From contig NZ_JAMOIL010000027.1 of the NCBI RefSeq assembly GCF_023656415.1, positions 1-64,000 of the forward strand: a DNA stretch of 64,000 nucleotides, given 5' to 3'. A model generated the notes under the pieces. The model saw nothing but the letters and a program-made list of their open reading frames with translations, was not told the DNA's origin and made no database searches. The DNA is from Nocardioides bruguierae. GTDB lineage: Bacteria > Actinomycetota > Actinomycetes > Propionibacteriales > Nocardioidaceae. Below, piece after piece: positions 35,418 to 45,128 of this stretch. Position 1 is the stretch's first letter, and each line of letters opens with the position of its first letter. The translations under genes and the position numbers were made by a program.

Positions 35418-35429
35418 TGACAGCTGTCG
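35418..35429. promoter_or_regulatory. Palindrome upstream of the lpqY operon
   Basis: The perfect palindrome GACAGCTGTC (35419-35428) lies about 170 bases before the lpqY start and about 25 bases after the end of the upstream hydrolase gene. It may be an operator for the trehalose-type operon. No cognate regulator is adjacent. Confidence 0.3.
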
Positions 35430-35452
35430 AGAACCTGGGACGGGGCTTGCGC

Positions 35453-36484
35453 TCAGCGCGTCGGTCGCTCGGCCCGGTCGGCGGTGCGGCGCAGGGCGTC
35501 GGCGACCAGACCGAAGAGCGGCAGGGGCACGTCGTGCCCGAGGCCCTCGACCAGCACCAGTTCCGCGTCGGGCACCGCGGCCGCGGTGGCCCGCCCGCCC
35601 GAGACATGCACCATGCGGTCGGCCAGCCCGTGCAGGACGAGTGTGGGCACCCCGACCTCGCGCAGCGCCGGCTCGCGGTCGGGGGCGGTGAGCACGGCCA
35701 GCATCTGCCGCACGGTGCCGGCCCGGTTGACCCCGTGGTCCCAGGTGTCGCGGGCGCGCCGCGCCAGGGCCTCGTCGTCGAGCGGCCAGCCGGGCGACCC
35801 GGTCAGGCGCCACGTCCGCACGCTCTGGCGCACGTAGGCGTCACGATCCTCCTCCTCGGTGCGCTCCCGGCCCACGTGGGTGTCGCTGAGCAGCGGCGCG
35901 AGCAGCGAGGGGTGCTGCCACCCCACGGCCCGCCGCCCGGTGGTCGACATCAGGGAGGACAGCGACCAGACCCGCTCGGGCGCGTTGATCGCGAGCGTCT
36001 GGGCGATCATCCCGCCCATGGAGATGCCCGCGACGTGCGCCGCCGGCAGGTCCAGGTGGTCGAGCAGCGCCACTGCGTCATCGGCGAGCTCGGCCATGCC
36101 GTAGGGCACCGGGGTCGGCAGCCCGAGGAAGGTGCGGACGACGGCGGTGCGGCGCGCCGGCGAAGCCACCGAGGTGGAGCGGCCCGCGTCGCGGTTGTCG
36201 TAGCGGACGACGTGGAAGCCGCGTCGGGCCAGCATCCGGCAGAGCCGCTCGTCCCACCAGGTCAGCGGGCCGCCCAGCCCCATCACCAGGAGCAGGGGCT
36301 CGTCGGCGGGGTCGCCGAACGTCTGGTAGCACAGCTCGAGGTCGCCGCTGACCGGCGCGCGCAGCAGCCCGGACGTGGCGACGTCGCTCGGGTCGTGGCC
36401 GTCGGGGTCGCGCAGGGCGGTCGTGGACGGGTGGACGGGGGAGTCGACGGGGGTGTCGACGGTGTCCGTGCCGGGGTGGGCCAT
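35453..36484 (-). CDS. Alpha/beta hydrolase
   Basis: The 343-residue protein has a disordered N-terminus (about 45 residues) and an alpha/beta-hydrolase domain: LLLVMGLGGPLTWWD (oxyanion region), RYDNRDAGRST, nucleophile elbow GISMGGM, acid HGLADRMV and catalytic His in GLGHDVP. The whole triad is present. It probably hydrolyses an ester or related bond in the cytoplasm; the substrate is unknown. It reads toward lpqY with a 200-base gap and is divergent from a second hydrolase gene. Confidence 0.88.
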   Translation of the reverse strand: MAHPGTDTVDTPVDSPVHPSTTALRDPDGHDPSDVATSGLLRAPVSGDLELCYQTFGDPADEPLLLVMGLGGPLTWWDERLCRMLARRGFHVVRYDNRDAGRSTSVASPARRTAVVRTFLGLPTPVPYGMAELADDAVALLDHLDLPAAHVAGISMGGMIAQTLAINAPERVWSLSSLMSTTGRRAVGWQHPSLLAPLLSDTHVGRERTEEEDRDAYVRQSVRTWRLTGSPGWPLDDEALARRARDTWDHGVNRAGTVRQMLAVLTAPDREPALREVGVPTLVLHGLADRMVHVSGGRATAAAVPDAELVLVEGLGHDVPLPLFGLVADALRRTADRAERPTR

Positions 36485-36581
36485 GCGTCCCAGTAGACCC
36501 GAGCCGCGGTTGCCCGGAACTTGCCGCAGCCTTGACTGTGTCTCACCTCACAAGGTGGGACGACGGTTGTACTGTCAATAC

Positions 36582-37445
36582 ATGACGGAGGTCACATCGC
36601 TGCTGCTGCCGGAGGGCTTCGCCCGCCCCGGTCACGCTGCGGTGCTGCGCGAGCGTCACCTGCTCGCCGAGGGCGCCCGCGCGGCGGCCGCCGAGGTCGG
36701 TGCGCAGGCCCGTGGCACCGTCACCCGGCTGCGCGTGGCCAGCCGCTGGCGCGCGGCCCAGGACGGGGCGGACGACCCCGTCCTCCTGGTCCCGGGGTTC
36801 CTCTGCGGCGACTACTCGCTGCTCGGCCTGCACCGCGGCCTGCGCCGCGCCGGGTGGCGCACGTACCGCTCCGGCATCGCCGCCAACGTCGGCTGCACCA
36901 GCGAGATGGCACGCCTGGTGGAGCAGCGGCTCGAGGAGGCCGCCGAGCGCTCGGGCCGGCGCGTGCAGCTGGTCGGGCACAGCCTGGGCGGCATGCTCGC
37001 CCGCGGGGTCGCCGCAGCCCGCCCCGACCTCGCCGCCGGGGTCACCACCCTGGGCAGCCCGGTGCTGGCGCCCGGGGCCCACCACGTGGCGCTGAGCGTC
37101 TCGATCGCGGCGCTGGTCGGGCTGCACGCCGCCGGGGTGGAGCAGGTGATGGGGCACGACTGCGTGCGCGGCGAGTGCGCCCGCGACTCCTTCCTCGACT
37201 CGCGGGCCGCGCTGGCCCCCGACGTCCCGCACACCTGCGTCTACTCCAAGGCCGACGGCATCGTGGCGTGGCAGGCCTGCATCGACCCCGACGCGCACGC
37301 CGCGGTCGAGGTGAGCGGCACGCACCTGGGGATGGGCGTGAGCCCCGCCGTCCTCGCCGTCGTGCGCGAGGCCCTCGCCCGCCACCGCGCGGTCGCCGCC
37401 GAGGTGCCGCCGGCCGTCGTCGTCCCGCTCGACCGCACGGCCTGA
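36582..37445 (+). CDS. Alpha/beta hydrolase, lipase/PGAP1-like
   Basis: This 287-residue protein has the lipase pattern VLLVPGFLCGDYSLLGLHRGLRRAGW, nucleophile elbow LVGHSLGGMLARG, and the VYSKADGIVAW acid segment. A final histidine is in VSGTHLGMG. No signal peptide or transmembrane segment is evident, so it is probably cytoplasmic, acting on lipid or carboxyl esters. In its promoter region CTCACCT and AGGTGGG form an imperfect dyad near 36543-36559. Confidence 0.82.
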   Translation: MTEVTSLLLPEGFARPGHAAVLRERHLLAEGARAAAAEVGAQARGTVTRLRVASRWRAAQDGADDPVLLVPGFLCGDYSLLGLHRGLRRAGWRTYRSGIAANVGCTSEMARLVEQRLEEAAERSGRRVQLVGHSLGGMLARGVAAARPDLAAGVTTLGSPVLAPGAHHVALSVSIAALVGLHAAGVEQVMGHDCVRGECARDSFLDSRAALAPDVPHTCVYSKADGIVAWQACIDPDAHAAVEVSGTHLGMGVSPAVLAVVREALARHRAVAAEVPPAVVVPLDRTA

Positions 37446-37469
37446 CCCACCCTCCACCTCCGGACGGCA

Positions 37470-37503
37470 GCGACGCCCGGCCCCAGGAGGGGCCGGGCGT
37501 CGC
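37470..37503. terminator. 15-bp terminator hairpin between convergent genes
   Basis: GCGACGCCCGGCCCC (37470-37484) pairs with GGGGCCGGGCGTCGC (37489-37503) around an AGGA loop, between the lipase-like gene and convergent glpX. Confidence 0.88.
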
Positions 37504-37531
37504 GGTGACGGCCAGGGGCTGGTTGCCGGGC

Positions 37532-38554
37532 TCAGCCCTGGTAGTCGAAGTCGATCGCCGAGTAGGCGGCCAGCTTGGAGAGCTGGTGCTGGGAGTCGAT
37601 CTGGCGGATGGTGCCGGAGCGGCTGCGCATCACCAGCGACTGGGTGGAGACGCCGCCGGGGAAGTACCGGACGCCGCGGAGCAGCTCGCCGTCGGTGATC
37701 CCGGTGGCGACGAAGAAGCAGTCGTCGCCGGTGACCAGGGTGTCGGTGTCGAGGATCTGGTCGAGGTCGAGGCCGGCCTCCAGCGCCTTCTCGCGCTCCT
37801 CCAGGTCCTTGGGGCGCAGCTTGCCCTGGATGGTGCCGCCCATGGCCTTCATCGCGCAGGCGGTGATGACGCCCTCGGGGGTGCCGCCGATGCCCAGCAG
37901 CAGGTCCACCGAGGAGTCGGGACGGCAGGTGAGGATCGAGCCCGCGACGTCGCCGTCGGAGATGAACTTGATCATCGCGCCGGTCGCGCGGATCTTGTCG
38001 GCCAGCTGGTCGTGGCGGGGGCGGTCGAGCACGCAGACGGTGACGTCCTGGGCCTTCTTGCCCTTGGCCTTGGCGACGGCGTGGATGTTGTCCGCGACCG
38101 AGGCACGGATGTCGACGACGTCCGCGGCCTCGGGGCCGGTCACGAGCTTGTCCATGTAGAAGACCGCGGAGGGGTCGTACATGGAGCCGCGCGGGGCGAC
38201 GGCCAGCACCGAGACGGCGTTGGTCATGCCCTTGGCGCACAGCGTGGTGCCGTCGATCGGGTCGACGGCGACGTCGCACTCGGGGCCGGTGCCGTCGCCG
38301 ACGCTCTCGCCGTTGAACAGCATCGGGGCGTTGTCCTTCTCGCCCTCGCCGATGACGACGGTGCCGTTCATGCCGATGGTCGAGATGAGGGTGCGCATGG
38401 CGTTGACGGCCACGCCGTCAGCCCCGTTCTTGTCACCGCGGCCGACCCAGCGGCCGGCGGCCATGGCGGCCGCCTCGGTGACGCGCACCAGCTCGAGGGC
38501 GAGGTTGCGGTCCGGGGACTCAGGGGCGACTTGCAGGGTGGCCGGCTCGGTCAT
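37532..38554 (-). CDS. glpX: Fructose-1,6-bisphosphatase, class II (GlpX)
   Basis: The 340-residue enzyme removes the 1-phosphate of fructose 1,6-bisphosphate in gluconeogenesis. GlpX hallmarks are [31 protein letters not shown], the metal site [13 protein letters not shown], and [23 protein letters not shown]. It corresponds to Rv1099c in synteny. The ATG at 38554 overlaps the modC stop (ATGA), so in this genome glpX is translationally coupled to a molybdate transport operon, an unexpected pairing. Confidence 0.95.
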   Translation of the reverse strand: MTEPATLQVAPESPDRNLALELVRVTEAAAMAAGRWVGRGDKNGADGVAVNAMRTLISTIGMNGTVVIGEGEKDNAPMLFNGESVGDGTGPECDVAVDPIDGTTLCAKGMTNAVSVLAVAPRGSMYDPSAVFYMDKLVTGPEAADVVDIRASVADNIHAVAKAKGKKAQDVTVCVLDRPRHDQLADKIRATGAMIKFISDGDVAGSILTCRPDSSVDLLLGIGGTPEGVITACAMKAMGGTIQGKLRPKDLEEREKALEAGLDLDQILDTDTLVTGDDCFFVATGITDGELLRGVRYFPGGVSTQSLVMRSRSGTIRQIDSQHQLSKLAAYSAIDFDYQG

Positions 38555-39612
38555 GGGCGCATGGTAGCCGTGGTGACTGCCGTCTCCTTGACGCTGAGCC
38601 ACATCTCACTCCCCGGTCGCAGGTCCAGACGCTCCGCGCTCGCGGGCGTCACGTCCGCCAGGAGGGTCTGGACCACCGGTGCGGTCGACCCGTTCCCGCG
38701 CCCCTCGCCCCCGCTTCCGGCTCCCTCGAGGTGGCCGGACTGCACCTCGGCCAGCAGCCGGACCACGTCGCCCGTGCGCGTCAGCCCCAGCAGGCGAGCG
38801 GGCCAGCGCAGCCGCGCCGACCCGTGCGGCTCGGTCAGGTCCACCGTCACCGCCGACGGCGGGAAGGTGCGGACGGCGTCGGCGTCGGTGAGCACGTTGA
38901 GACCCACGAGCCTGCCGACGTGCGCGGTGGCCGGGCGGGCGGCCACGTCGGCGGGCGTGCCCTCCTGGGCGACCCGGCCGCCCTCGAGCACGAGCACCCG
39001 GTCTGCCAGGGTGAGGGCGTCGACGGCGTCGTGGGTGACCAGCAGGGTCACCGTGCCGTGCGCAGCGGCCGTGGCGGCCAGGTGCTGGCCCAGCTCGGCG
39101 CGCAGGGTGGCCGCCACGCCGACGTCCAGGCCCGCGAAGGGCTCGTCGAGGAGCAGCAGGTCGGGCTCGGTCACCAGGGCGCGGGCCACGGCCACCCGGC
39201 GCGCCTGACCCCCCGAGAGGTCACCCGGACGACGGCCCGCGAGCGCGCCCACGCCGAGCCGCTCGAGCCACGCGGCGGCCGCCTCGCGGGCGGGCCCGCG
39301 CCGCACTCCCCGGGCGCGCAGGCCGAACGCGACGTTCTCCAGCGCGGTGAGGTGCTCGAACAGGCCGCCGTCCTGCGGCACCAGCCCGACCCGCCGCTCC
39401 TGCACCGGCCCGGCGCTCACGTCGCGACCCCGCAGCCGCACCGGCCCGAGGGCCGGCACCGTGCCCGCCAGCGCACCGACCAGCGAGGACTTGCCCGCCC
39501 CGTTCGGCCCGACCACCGCGAGCACCTCTCCCGGCGCGGCCCGGACGTCGGCCTCGACCCGACCCGGCACCCGGACCCGGGCGTGCAGACCGTCCCCGCT
39601 CGCCGTGCTCAT
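38551..39612 (-). CDS. modC: Molybdate ABC transporter ATPase
   Basis: The 353-residue ATPase has Walker [10 protein letters not shown] near residue 36, Q-loop [12 protein letters not shown], signature LSGGQARRV, Walker [13 protein letters not shown] and switch [10 protein letters not shown]-terminal TOBE-like domain of about 110 residues could bind oxyanion. It energises ModB for molybdate or tungstate uptake. It overlaps modB and glpX by 4 bases each. The linker [11 protein letters not shown] lies within the C-terminal domain. Confidence 0.88.
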   Translation of the reverse strand: MSTASGDGLHARVRVPGRVEADVRAAPGEVLAVVGPNGAGKSSLVGALAGTVPALGPVRLRGRDVSAGPVQERRVGLVPQDGGLFEHLTALENVAFGLRARGVRRGPAREAAAAWLERLGVGALAGRRPGDLSGGQARRVAVARALVTEPDLLLLDEPFAGLDVGVAATLRAELGQHLAATAAAHGTVTLLVTHDAVDALTLADRVLVLEGGRVAQEGTPADVAARPATAHVGRLVGLNVLTDADAVRTFPPSAVTVDLTEPHGSARLRWPARLLGLTRTGDVVRLLAEVQSGHLEGAGSGGEGRGNGSTAPVVQTLLADVTPASAERLDLRPGSEMWLSVKETAVTTATMRP

Positions 39613-40487
39613 GCCCGCTCCCGGCGCCGGCCGCGCAGCGGGTCGAGCCAGCGGTGCCGCAGACCGGCGAGCACGGCCAGCGAGACAGCCAGCAGCACGA
39701 GCGCGAGCGCGCGGGCGTCGTCGGCGTCCGCCTGGAGCGCCGTGTAGACCAGCGACGGCATGGTCTGCGTGGTGCCGGGGAAGTTGCCGGCGAAGGTGAT
39801 GGTGGCACCGAACTCGCCGAGGCTGCGCGCCCACGCGAGCACGCAGCCCGCGAGCACGCCGGGCACGGCCAGGGGCAGCACCACCCGGCGGAACGCGTAC
39901 CAGCGGCTCGCGCCGAGCGTGGCCGCCACGGCGTCGCAGCGCTCCCCGGCGCTGCGCAGGGCGCCCTCCACGCTGAGCACGTAGAAGGGCATCGCGCAGA
40001 AGACGTGCGCCAGCACCACGCCGGCCGTCGTGTACGGCAGCGTGAGGCCGAACGCCTCGCGCAGGGGGGCGCCCACCACGCCGGTGCGCCCGAACGCGGT
40101 CACCAGCGCGACGCCGGCCACGACCGGCGGCAGCACCAGCGGTACCGCGACGAGGGCCCGCAGCAGCCCGAGGCCGGGCAGGTCCAGCCGCGCCAGCACC
40201 CACGCGAGCGGCGTGCCCAGCAGGAGGCAGACGAGCACGGTGGCCAGCGACGTCCCCAGGGAGATCACCAGCGCCTCACCCACCGCCTGGGACGCCAGAC
40301 GCTCCGCGAGCGTGCCCCACGGAGCGGCCACCACGAGGGCGACCACGGGCACCACGAGGAGCAGCGCCGCCAGGGCCGCCGGCACCAGCAGAACGGCAGG
40401 GGGTCGACCCAGCCGGACGGGCCGCGTGCTCGGCCGGCTCGCGCCGCCTCCGCGTCCGGCCGTGCCCTGCTGGCTCCCTGGTCCCAC
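39609..40487 (-). CDS. modB: Molybdate ABC transporter permease
   Basis: The 292-residue permease has six transmembrane segments and the oxyanion-permease EAA loop (CDAVAATLGASRWYAFRRVVLPLAVPG) followed by the ModB/CysT-type SLGEFGATITFAGNFPGTTQTMP. This identifies molybdate or sulfate-type rather than sugar permeases. GTG at 40487 starts 5 bases after the modA stop. Confidence 0.9.
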   Translation of the reverse strand: MGPGSQQGTAGRGGGASRPSTRPVRLGRPPAVLLVPAALAALLLVVPVVALVVAAPWGTLAERLASQAVGEALVISLGTSLATVLVCLLLGTPLAWVLARLDLPGLGLLRALVAVPLVLPPVVAGVALVTAFGRTGVVGAPLREAFGLTLPYTTAGVVLAHVFCAMPFYVLSVEGALRSAGERCDAVAATLGASRWYAFRRVVLPLAVPGVLAGCVLAWARSLGEFGATITFAGNFPGTTQTMPSLVYTALQADADDARALALVLLAVSLAVLAGLRHRWLDPLRGRRRERA

Positions 40488-40492
40488 GGGGC

Positions 40493-41350
40493 TCAGCCCT
40501 GGGAGTCGCGCGGGGCGCCGAACCCCGCGTCGGCCAGCACCTGCTGCCCGGCGTCGGAGAGGACGAGGTCGATGAACTCCACGGCCAGGTCGGGCTCCTC
40601 GGCCTGGCTCAGCGGCGCGACGGCGTAGTCGGTGAGGTGGTCGGCCGCGCCGGGCACCGCGAAGGAGGTGACGTCGTCGCCGGCCGCGACCGCGTCGGTG
40701 GAGTAGACGAACCCGGCGTCCGCCTCGCCCGAGGTGACCTTCTGGAGCACGGCCTTCACGTCGACCTCGAGGCTCGCGGGGTCGGTCGTCACGCCCTGCT
40801 CGTCGGCGATGGTCGCCCAGAGGTCGCCGCACGGGGCGGTCGCCACGCATGCCACGTAGTCGACGCCCTCGGCCACGGCGTCGGCGAAGTCGGAGATGCC
40901 GGCCGGGTCGTCGGCGGGGGTGACGCCCACCAGCTGGTTGGAGGCGAACAGCTGGGGGGCGTCGGCGAGCGCGTCGGTCGCGTCCTGCATCGTCCGCAGG
41001 TCGGCGGTCGCGAGGACGTCGGCGGGCGCACCCTGCACGGCCTGGGCGGCCAGCGTCGCGGAGCTGTCGAAGGCCAGCGTGACCTCGACGCCGGGGTGCT
41101 CGGCCTCGAACTCGTCGGCCAGTGCGGTGTAGGTCTCGGTGAGCGATGCGGCCGCCAGCACGGTGAGCTCGGTGTCGGCGCCCGTGTCCGACCCCGTGCC
41201 CGACCCCGTGCCCGACCCCGTGCTCGACCCGTCGCCGGAGCAGGCGGTCAGGGCGCCGGCGCCCAGGAGGGTGGCGGCGAGGAGCGCCGCCGTCCGGGTG
41301 CGGGTGCTCGGGCGGGTGCTCAGGCGGGTGCTGGGGGTGCGGGGGTTCAC
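40493..41350 (-). CDS. modA: Molybdate-binding lipoprotein
   Basis: This 285-residue lipoprotein (lipobox LTAC, Cys37) begins with an unusual STR-repeat n-region. ModA features are TELTVLAAASLTETYTALADEFEAEHPGVEVTLAFDSSATLAAQ, GAPADVLATAD and GEADAGFVYSTDAVAAG. It captures molybdate or tungstate for ModBC. A GTGSGTGSGTGSDTG linker encoded by a 12-base tandem repeat (about 41180-41226) follows the lipidated cysteine. It overlaps the upstream HTH-TOBE gene by 4 bases. The start is GTG at 41350. Confidence 0.92.
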   Translation of the reverse strand: MNPRTPSTRLSTRPSTRTRTAALLAATLLGAGALTACSGDGSSTGSGTGSGTGSDTGADTELTVLAAASLTETYTALADEFEAEHPGVEVTLAFDSSATLAAQAVQGAPADVLATADLRTMQDATDALADAPQLFASNQLVGVTPADDPAGISDFADAVAEGVDYVACVATAPCGDLWATIADEQGVTTDPASLEVDVKAVLQKVTSGEADAGFVYSTDAVAAGDDVTSFAVPGAADHLTDYAVAPLSQAEEPDLAVEFIDLVLSDAGQQVLADAGFGAPRDSQG

Positions 41351-41742
41351 GGGGTCTCCACGGTGACGTTGGTGGACTTCACGCTCGCGACGACGCGCGA
41401 GCCGGGCTCGAGGCCGAGGTCGTCGGCGGCCTCGGCGGACATGAGCGAGACGAGGCGGTAGGGGCCGCACACCATGTCGACCTGGGCCATCACGGTGTCG
41501 CGCAGCACCCGGGTGACGATGCCGGGCAGCCGGTTGCGGGCGCTGACGTGCGCGGTGCGGGTCAGCCCGGGGTCGGGGTTCTCGACCAGGCTGGTGGCCA
41601 GGGCCGCGAGGTCGGGCCCGTCGATGACGAGACGACCCTGGTCGCGTCGTGAGGCGACCCGGCCCGCGTCGACCCAGCGGCGCACGGTGTCGTCACTGAC
41701 GCCCAGGACCGTCGCTGCTTCCGCAACTGCGTAGGTGCTCAC
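41347..41742 (-). CDS. HTH-TOBE molybdate-responsive protein
   Basis: The 131-residue protein has an excisionase/MerR-like helix-turn-helix (YAVAEAATVLGVSDDTVRRWVDAGRV, residues 4-30) joined to a single Mop/TOBE domain (ARNRLPGIVTRVLRDTVMAQVDMVCGPYRLVSLMSAEAADDLGLEPGSRVVASVKSTNVTVE). Mop domains bind molybdate, so this is probably a compact regulator or a storage protein for the modABC operon it heads. It is not classical ModE, which has two Mop domains. GTG at 41742 gives the family N-terminus; an ATG six codons earlier is possible. Confidence 0.88.
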   Translation of the reverse strand: MSTYAVAEAATVLGVSDDTVRRWVDAGRVASRRDQGRLVIDGPDLAALATSLVENPDPGLTRTAHVSARNRLPGIVTRVLRDTVMAQVDMVCGPYRLVSLMSAEAADDLGLEPGSRVVASVKSTNVTVETP

Positions 41743-41852
41743 CCGTCCATGATGCCGCATCTGCGGTTCCTCCGCGCTGTGGGGGCCGCAGGACTGGTGG
41801 TGGGGAGGACGCGGATGTGGCTGCTCGGGGTGCGTCGGGGACGATGGGAGGC

Positions 41853-42470
41853 GTGAGTCAGGACGCTTCCGCCCCCGAGCCGGCCACCGAGAAGCCGGGT
41901 CGCTACCAGCGCACCACCGGTGGCCTCATCGGCTCGATGATCGTGATGGTCGTCGTCGTGGTGGTGGCGTGGCAGGCGTTCGGCGCGTTCCGCGACGACG
42001 AGGTCTCGCCCGTGGGCACCGACATCGCCTACCCCGACGTGGCCGACGCGCTCGCGCTCTCCGACGGCACCTGGGTCTACCCGGCGTCGCTGCCCGCGGG
42101 ATGGGTGCTCAACACCGACCCGCGCATCCCCTCGGCCGAGGGGTTCGTCGACCTGGCGATCCTCACCGACCACGACAGCGACGAGGAGACCGGCTTCTTC
42201 GTGGGCGTGCACGTGGAGGACGAGGACGTCGACGAGCTGGTCGACACCTACGTCGATGCCGCGGCGCGTGACGAGGGCGTCTACACGCTCGAGGGCGCGT
42301 CCGCGGGGGTGCCGAGCGAGTGGGAGACCTGGACCGACGAGGGTGGCGACACCGCCTACACCGCGACGATCGGCCGTGGCGGTCAGGAGAAGTCCGTCAT
42401 CGTCTACGGCTCCGCGCCCGCCGAGGACCTCCAGGAGATGCTCGGCCTGCTCGTCTCGACCCGCGGCTGA
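41853..42470 (+). CDS. DUF4245 family membrane-anchored protein
   Basis: The 205-residue protein has one transmembrane segment (residues 29-49, LIGSMIVMVVVVVVAWQAF) and an outward acidic domain. The pattern fits DUF4245 proteins of actinobacteria, of unknown function. The recalled synteny places this next to glpX and xseB, as Rv1100 is in M. tuberculosis. The start is GTG at 41853 preceded by GGGAGG. Confidence 0.78.
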   Translation: MSQDASAPEPATEKPGRYQRTTGGLIGSMIVMVVVVVVAWQAFGAFRDDEVSPVGTDIAYPDVADALALSDGTWVYPASLPAGWVLNTDPRIPSAEGFVDLAILTDHDSDEETGFFVGVHVEDEDVDELVDTYVDAAARDEGVYTLEGASAGVPSEWETWTDEGGDTAYTATIGRGGQEKSVIVYGSAPAEDLQEMLGLLVSTRG

Positions 42471-42501
42471 CACCCCCGGAGGTCGAGGAAGGCGTAGTCC
42501 T

Positions 42502-42557
42502 GTCTCGAGACCACCGGTCGTCGAGGTGTGAGGAGCGTCAGCGACGAGCCTCGAGAC
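42502..42557. repeat. Degenerate palindromic intergenic repeat
   Basis: GTCTCGAG (42502-42509) and CTCGAGAC (42550-42557) bracket a 40-base centre that includes GAGGAGCGTCAGCGACGAGCC-like sequence. The TCGAGACC-GAGGAGCGCAGCGACGAGCC pattern resembles dispersed palindromic repeats I recall from Nocardioides-like genomes. It lies between convergent DUF4245 and xseB. Confidence 0.55.
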
Positions 42558-42578
42558 GCCCGCACCCGACAAGCGACG

Positions 42579-42815
42579 TCAGCCCTGCTCTGCGTCCTTC
42601 TCCAGGGCGGCCTCGAGCCGCTCCCGCGCACCGTCGAGCCACCCCTGGCACGCGGTGGCGAGGCGCTCGCCCCGCTCCCACAGGGCCAGTGACTCCTCCA
42701 GCGTCGTGCCGCCGGCCTCGAGCCGACGCACGGTCTCGACGAGCTCCTCGCGAGCCTGCTCGTAGGTCAGGTCGCCGAGGCCGTCCTCGGCGGGGGCCTT
42801 CTTCGTCTCAGCCAT
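42579..42815 (-). CDS. xseB: Exodeoxyribonuclease VII small subunit
   Basis: The 78-residue helical protein carries the XseB pattern [53 protein letters not shown]. It assembles in several copies on XseA to form the single-strand-specific exonuclease VII. Its start overlaps the xseA stop by 8 bases. Confidence 0.95.
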   Translation of the reverse strand: MAETKKAPAEDGLGDLTYEQAREELVETVRRLEAGGTTLEESLALWERGERLATACQGWLDGARERLEAALEKDAEQG

Positions 42816-44055
42816 CTGCGTCCTTCTGCGTAGTGCTGGTCTTCTCGGTGCCCGTGACGTCGGCGTGCACCCGGCCGTCGGCGACCCGCACCGACACCCG
42901 GCTCCCGGCGGCCACGGCGTCGACGGAGGACACGACGTGCCCGCCGTCGTCCTGGAGGACGGCGTAGCCGCGCCGCAGGGTCTCCAGGGGGGAGAGCGCC
43001 CGGGCCCGGGCGCGGTGGTGGTCGATCTCGTCGGCGGCGCGGTCGAGGCGGTGGCCCAGGCTGCGTCTGGCGCGGTCGCGCAGCGCGAGCAGCTCGCCCG
43101 CGCGCTCGTCCAGCAGGTAGCGGGGGTCGGCCATCGCGGGGCGGGAGCGCAGCGCGTCGAGGGTGTGCTGCTCGCGCTCGAGGCGGGCGGCGAGCAGGGT
43201 GCGCAGGCGCTCGCGGGACCAGGCGACGCCGGACAGCTCCTCCGCCACGTCCGGCACCACCCGCTTGGCCGCGTCGGTGGGGGTGGAGGCGCGCACGTCG
43301 GCGACGTAGTCGAGCAGCGGGGTGTCGGGCTCGTGGCCGATGGCGCTGACGACCGGGGTGCGCAGGGCATGGACCGTGCGCACCATGCCCTCGTCGGAGA
43401 ACGGCAGCAGGTCCTCCACGGAGCCGCCGCCGCGGGCGACCACGATGACGTCGACCTCCGGGTCGTTCTCCAGCCGGCGCAGCGCCTCGATGACCTCGCC
43501 CGCGCAGCGGGTGCCCTGCATGGTGGCGTGGGCGACCTCGAAGGAGACGGCCGGCCAGCGGCGTCGGGCGTTCTCGAGCACGTCGCGCTCGGCGGCGCTG
43601 CCGGGCGCGGTGACCAGCCCGACCGTGCGCGGCAGGAACGGCAGGGGGCGCTTGCGGGCGGCGTCGAACAGGCCCTCGGCCGCGAGCAGCTGGCGGCGCT
43701 GCTCGAGCCGGGCCAGGAGCTCGCCGAGGCCCACCATCCGGATCTCGCGGGCCTCCAGCGAGAGCGTGCCGCGGGGCGCGTAGTAGGAGGGCTTGGCGTA
43801 GACGACGATGCTCGCGCCCTCGACCAGCGGCGTGGGCAGCGAGTCGACCGTGACGCGGCTGCAGGTGACGGTGACCGACAGGTCGGCCACCGAGTCGCGC
43901 AGCGTGAGGAAGACGCGGTTCATGCCCGGCCGCTTGCTCAGCTGGGCGACCTGGCCCTCCACCCAGACCGCGCCGAGCCGGTCGATGTAGCCCGACATCA
44001 GGTTGGCGATCTGACGCACGGGCGCCGGTGCGCTCGGCGAGGTCTCCAGGGGCAT
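42808..44055 (-). CDS. xseA: Exodeoxyribonuclease VII large subunit
   Basis: The 415-residue subunit degrades single-stranded DNA from either end. An N-terminal OB fold ([25 protein letters not shown]) precedes the catalytic domain with [43 protein letters not shown] and [28 protein letters not shown] coiled-coil region follows and the protein ends with [17 protein letters not shown] at 44055 is chosen over an upstream ATG at 44079. The neighbouring ispH is divergent by 47 bases. Confidence 0.95.
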   Translation of the reverse strand: MPLETSPSAPAPVRQIANLMSGYIDRLGAVWVEGQVAQLSKRPGMNRVFLTLRDSVADLSVTVTCSRVTVDSLPTPLVEGASIVVYAKPSYYAPRGTLSLEAREIRMVGLGELLARLEQRRQLLAAEGLFDAARKRPLPFLPRTVGLVTAPGSAAERDVLENARRRWPAVSFEVAHATMQGTRCAGEVIEALRRLENDPEVDVIVVARGGGSVEDLLPFSDEGMVRTVHALRTPVVSAIGHEPDTPLLDYVADVRASTPTDAAKRVVPDVAEELSGVAWSRERLRTLLAARLEREQHTLDALRSRPAMADPRYLLDERAGELLALRDRARRSLGHRLDRAADEIDHHRARARALSPLETLRRGYAVLQDDGGHVVSSVDAVAAGSRVSVRVADGRVHADVTGTEKTSTTQKDADG

Positions 44056-44102
44056 GGCGGCGAGGTTAGAGGACGCCACCGACGTCCCCCTACGATGAGG
44101 TC

Positions 44103-45119
44103 ATGAGCACCGACATGGGGATGCCGCCGGTCCTGTCGCCCGAGGAGGCCGAGAAGCGCGTGCTGCTGGCCGCGCCGCGCGGGTACTGCGCCGGCGTCGA
44201 CCGCGCCGTCGTCACCGTCGAGGAGGCTCTCGACCTCTACGGCCCACCCGTCTACGTGCGCAAGCAGATCGTGCACAACAAGCACGTCGTGGCCGAGCTG
44301 GAGAAGCGCGGCGCGATCTTCGTCGAGGAGATCCCGGAGGTGCCCGAGGGGGCCACGGTCGTCTTCTCCGCCCACGGCGTGAGCCCCGAGGTGCACCGCG
44401 AGTCGCTGGAGCGCAACCTCAAGACCATCGACGCGACCTGCCCGCTGGTCACGAAGGTGCACCACGAGGCGAAGCGCTTCGCGAACGACGACTACGACAT
44501 CCTGCTCATCGGCCACGCGGGCCACGAGGAGGTCGAGGGCACCGCCGGCGAGGCGCCCGAGCACATCCAGCTCGTGGAGGGCCCGGACGACGTGGCGAAC
44601 GTCGTCGTGCGCGACCCCGCCCGCGTCGCCTGGCTCTCCCAGACCACCCTGTCGCTGGACGAGACCATGGCGACCGTCGACGCGATCCGTGAGCGCTTCC
44701 CGCTGCTGCTGGACCCGCCGTCGGACGACATCTGCTATGCCACCCAGAACCGCCAGCTGGCGGTCAAGGAGATCGCCAAGGACTCCGACCTCCTCATCGT
44801 GGTCGGCTCCGGCAACTCCTCGAACTCCGTGCGGCTCGTCGAGGTCGCCCTCGAGGCCGGCGCCGGCGCGTCCTACCGCGTCGACGACGCCTCGGAGATC
44901 GACGAGGCCTGGCTCGACGGTGTCTCCACCGTGTCGGTCACCTCGGGTGCCTCGGTGCCCGAGGAGCTGGTCCAGGGCGTGCTCTCCTACCTCGCCGAGC
45001 GCGGCTACCCGGACGCCAAGGCCGTGCACTCCGCCGAGGAGTCCCTCGTCTTCGCGCTCCCCAAGGAGCTGCGTCGCGACCTCAAGGCCGCCAAGGCCGC
45101 TGCCGCCGCGCAGGACTAG
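44103..45119 (+). CDS. ispH: 4-hydroxy-3-methylbut-2-enyl diphosphate reductase
   Basis: The 338-residue IspH performs the last step of the MEP isoprenoid pathway, yielding IPP and DMAPP. The three conserved 4Fe-4S cysteines are in [11 protein letters not shown] (Cys29), [10 protein letters not shown] and [18 protein letters not shown] and the [11 protein letters not shown] segment complete the family pattern. It corresponds to LytB2 (Rv1110) and supplies precursors for the prenyl synthase at 14217. Confidence 0.96.
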   Translation: MSTDMGMPPVLSPEEAEKRVLLAAPRGYCAGVDRAVVTVEEALDLYGPPVYVRKQIVHNKHVVAELEKRGAIFVEEIPEVPEGATVVFSAHGVSPEVHRESLERNLKTIDATCPLVTKVHHEAKRFANDDYDILLIGHAGHEEVEGTAGEAPEHIQLVEGPDDVANVVVRDPARVAWLSQTTLSLDETMATVDAIRERFPLLLDPPSDDICYATQNRQLAVKEIAKDSDLLIVVGSGNSSNSVRLVEVALEAGAGASYRVDDASEIDEAWLDGVSTVSVTSGASVPEELVQGVLSYLAERGYPDAKAVHSAEESLVFALPKELRRDLKAAKAAAAAQD

Positions 45120-45128
45120 GCTCGTCGG

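Noticed and set aside
41347..41742. Classical ModE repressor
   Set aside because: It has an excisionase-type helix-turn-helix and a single Mop domain, rather than the LysR-like domain and two Mop domains of ModE.
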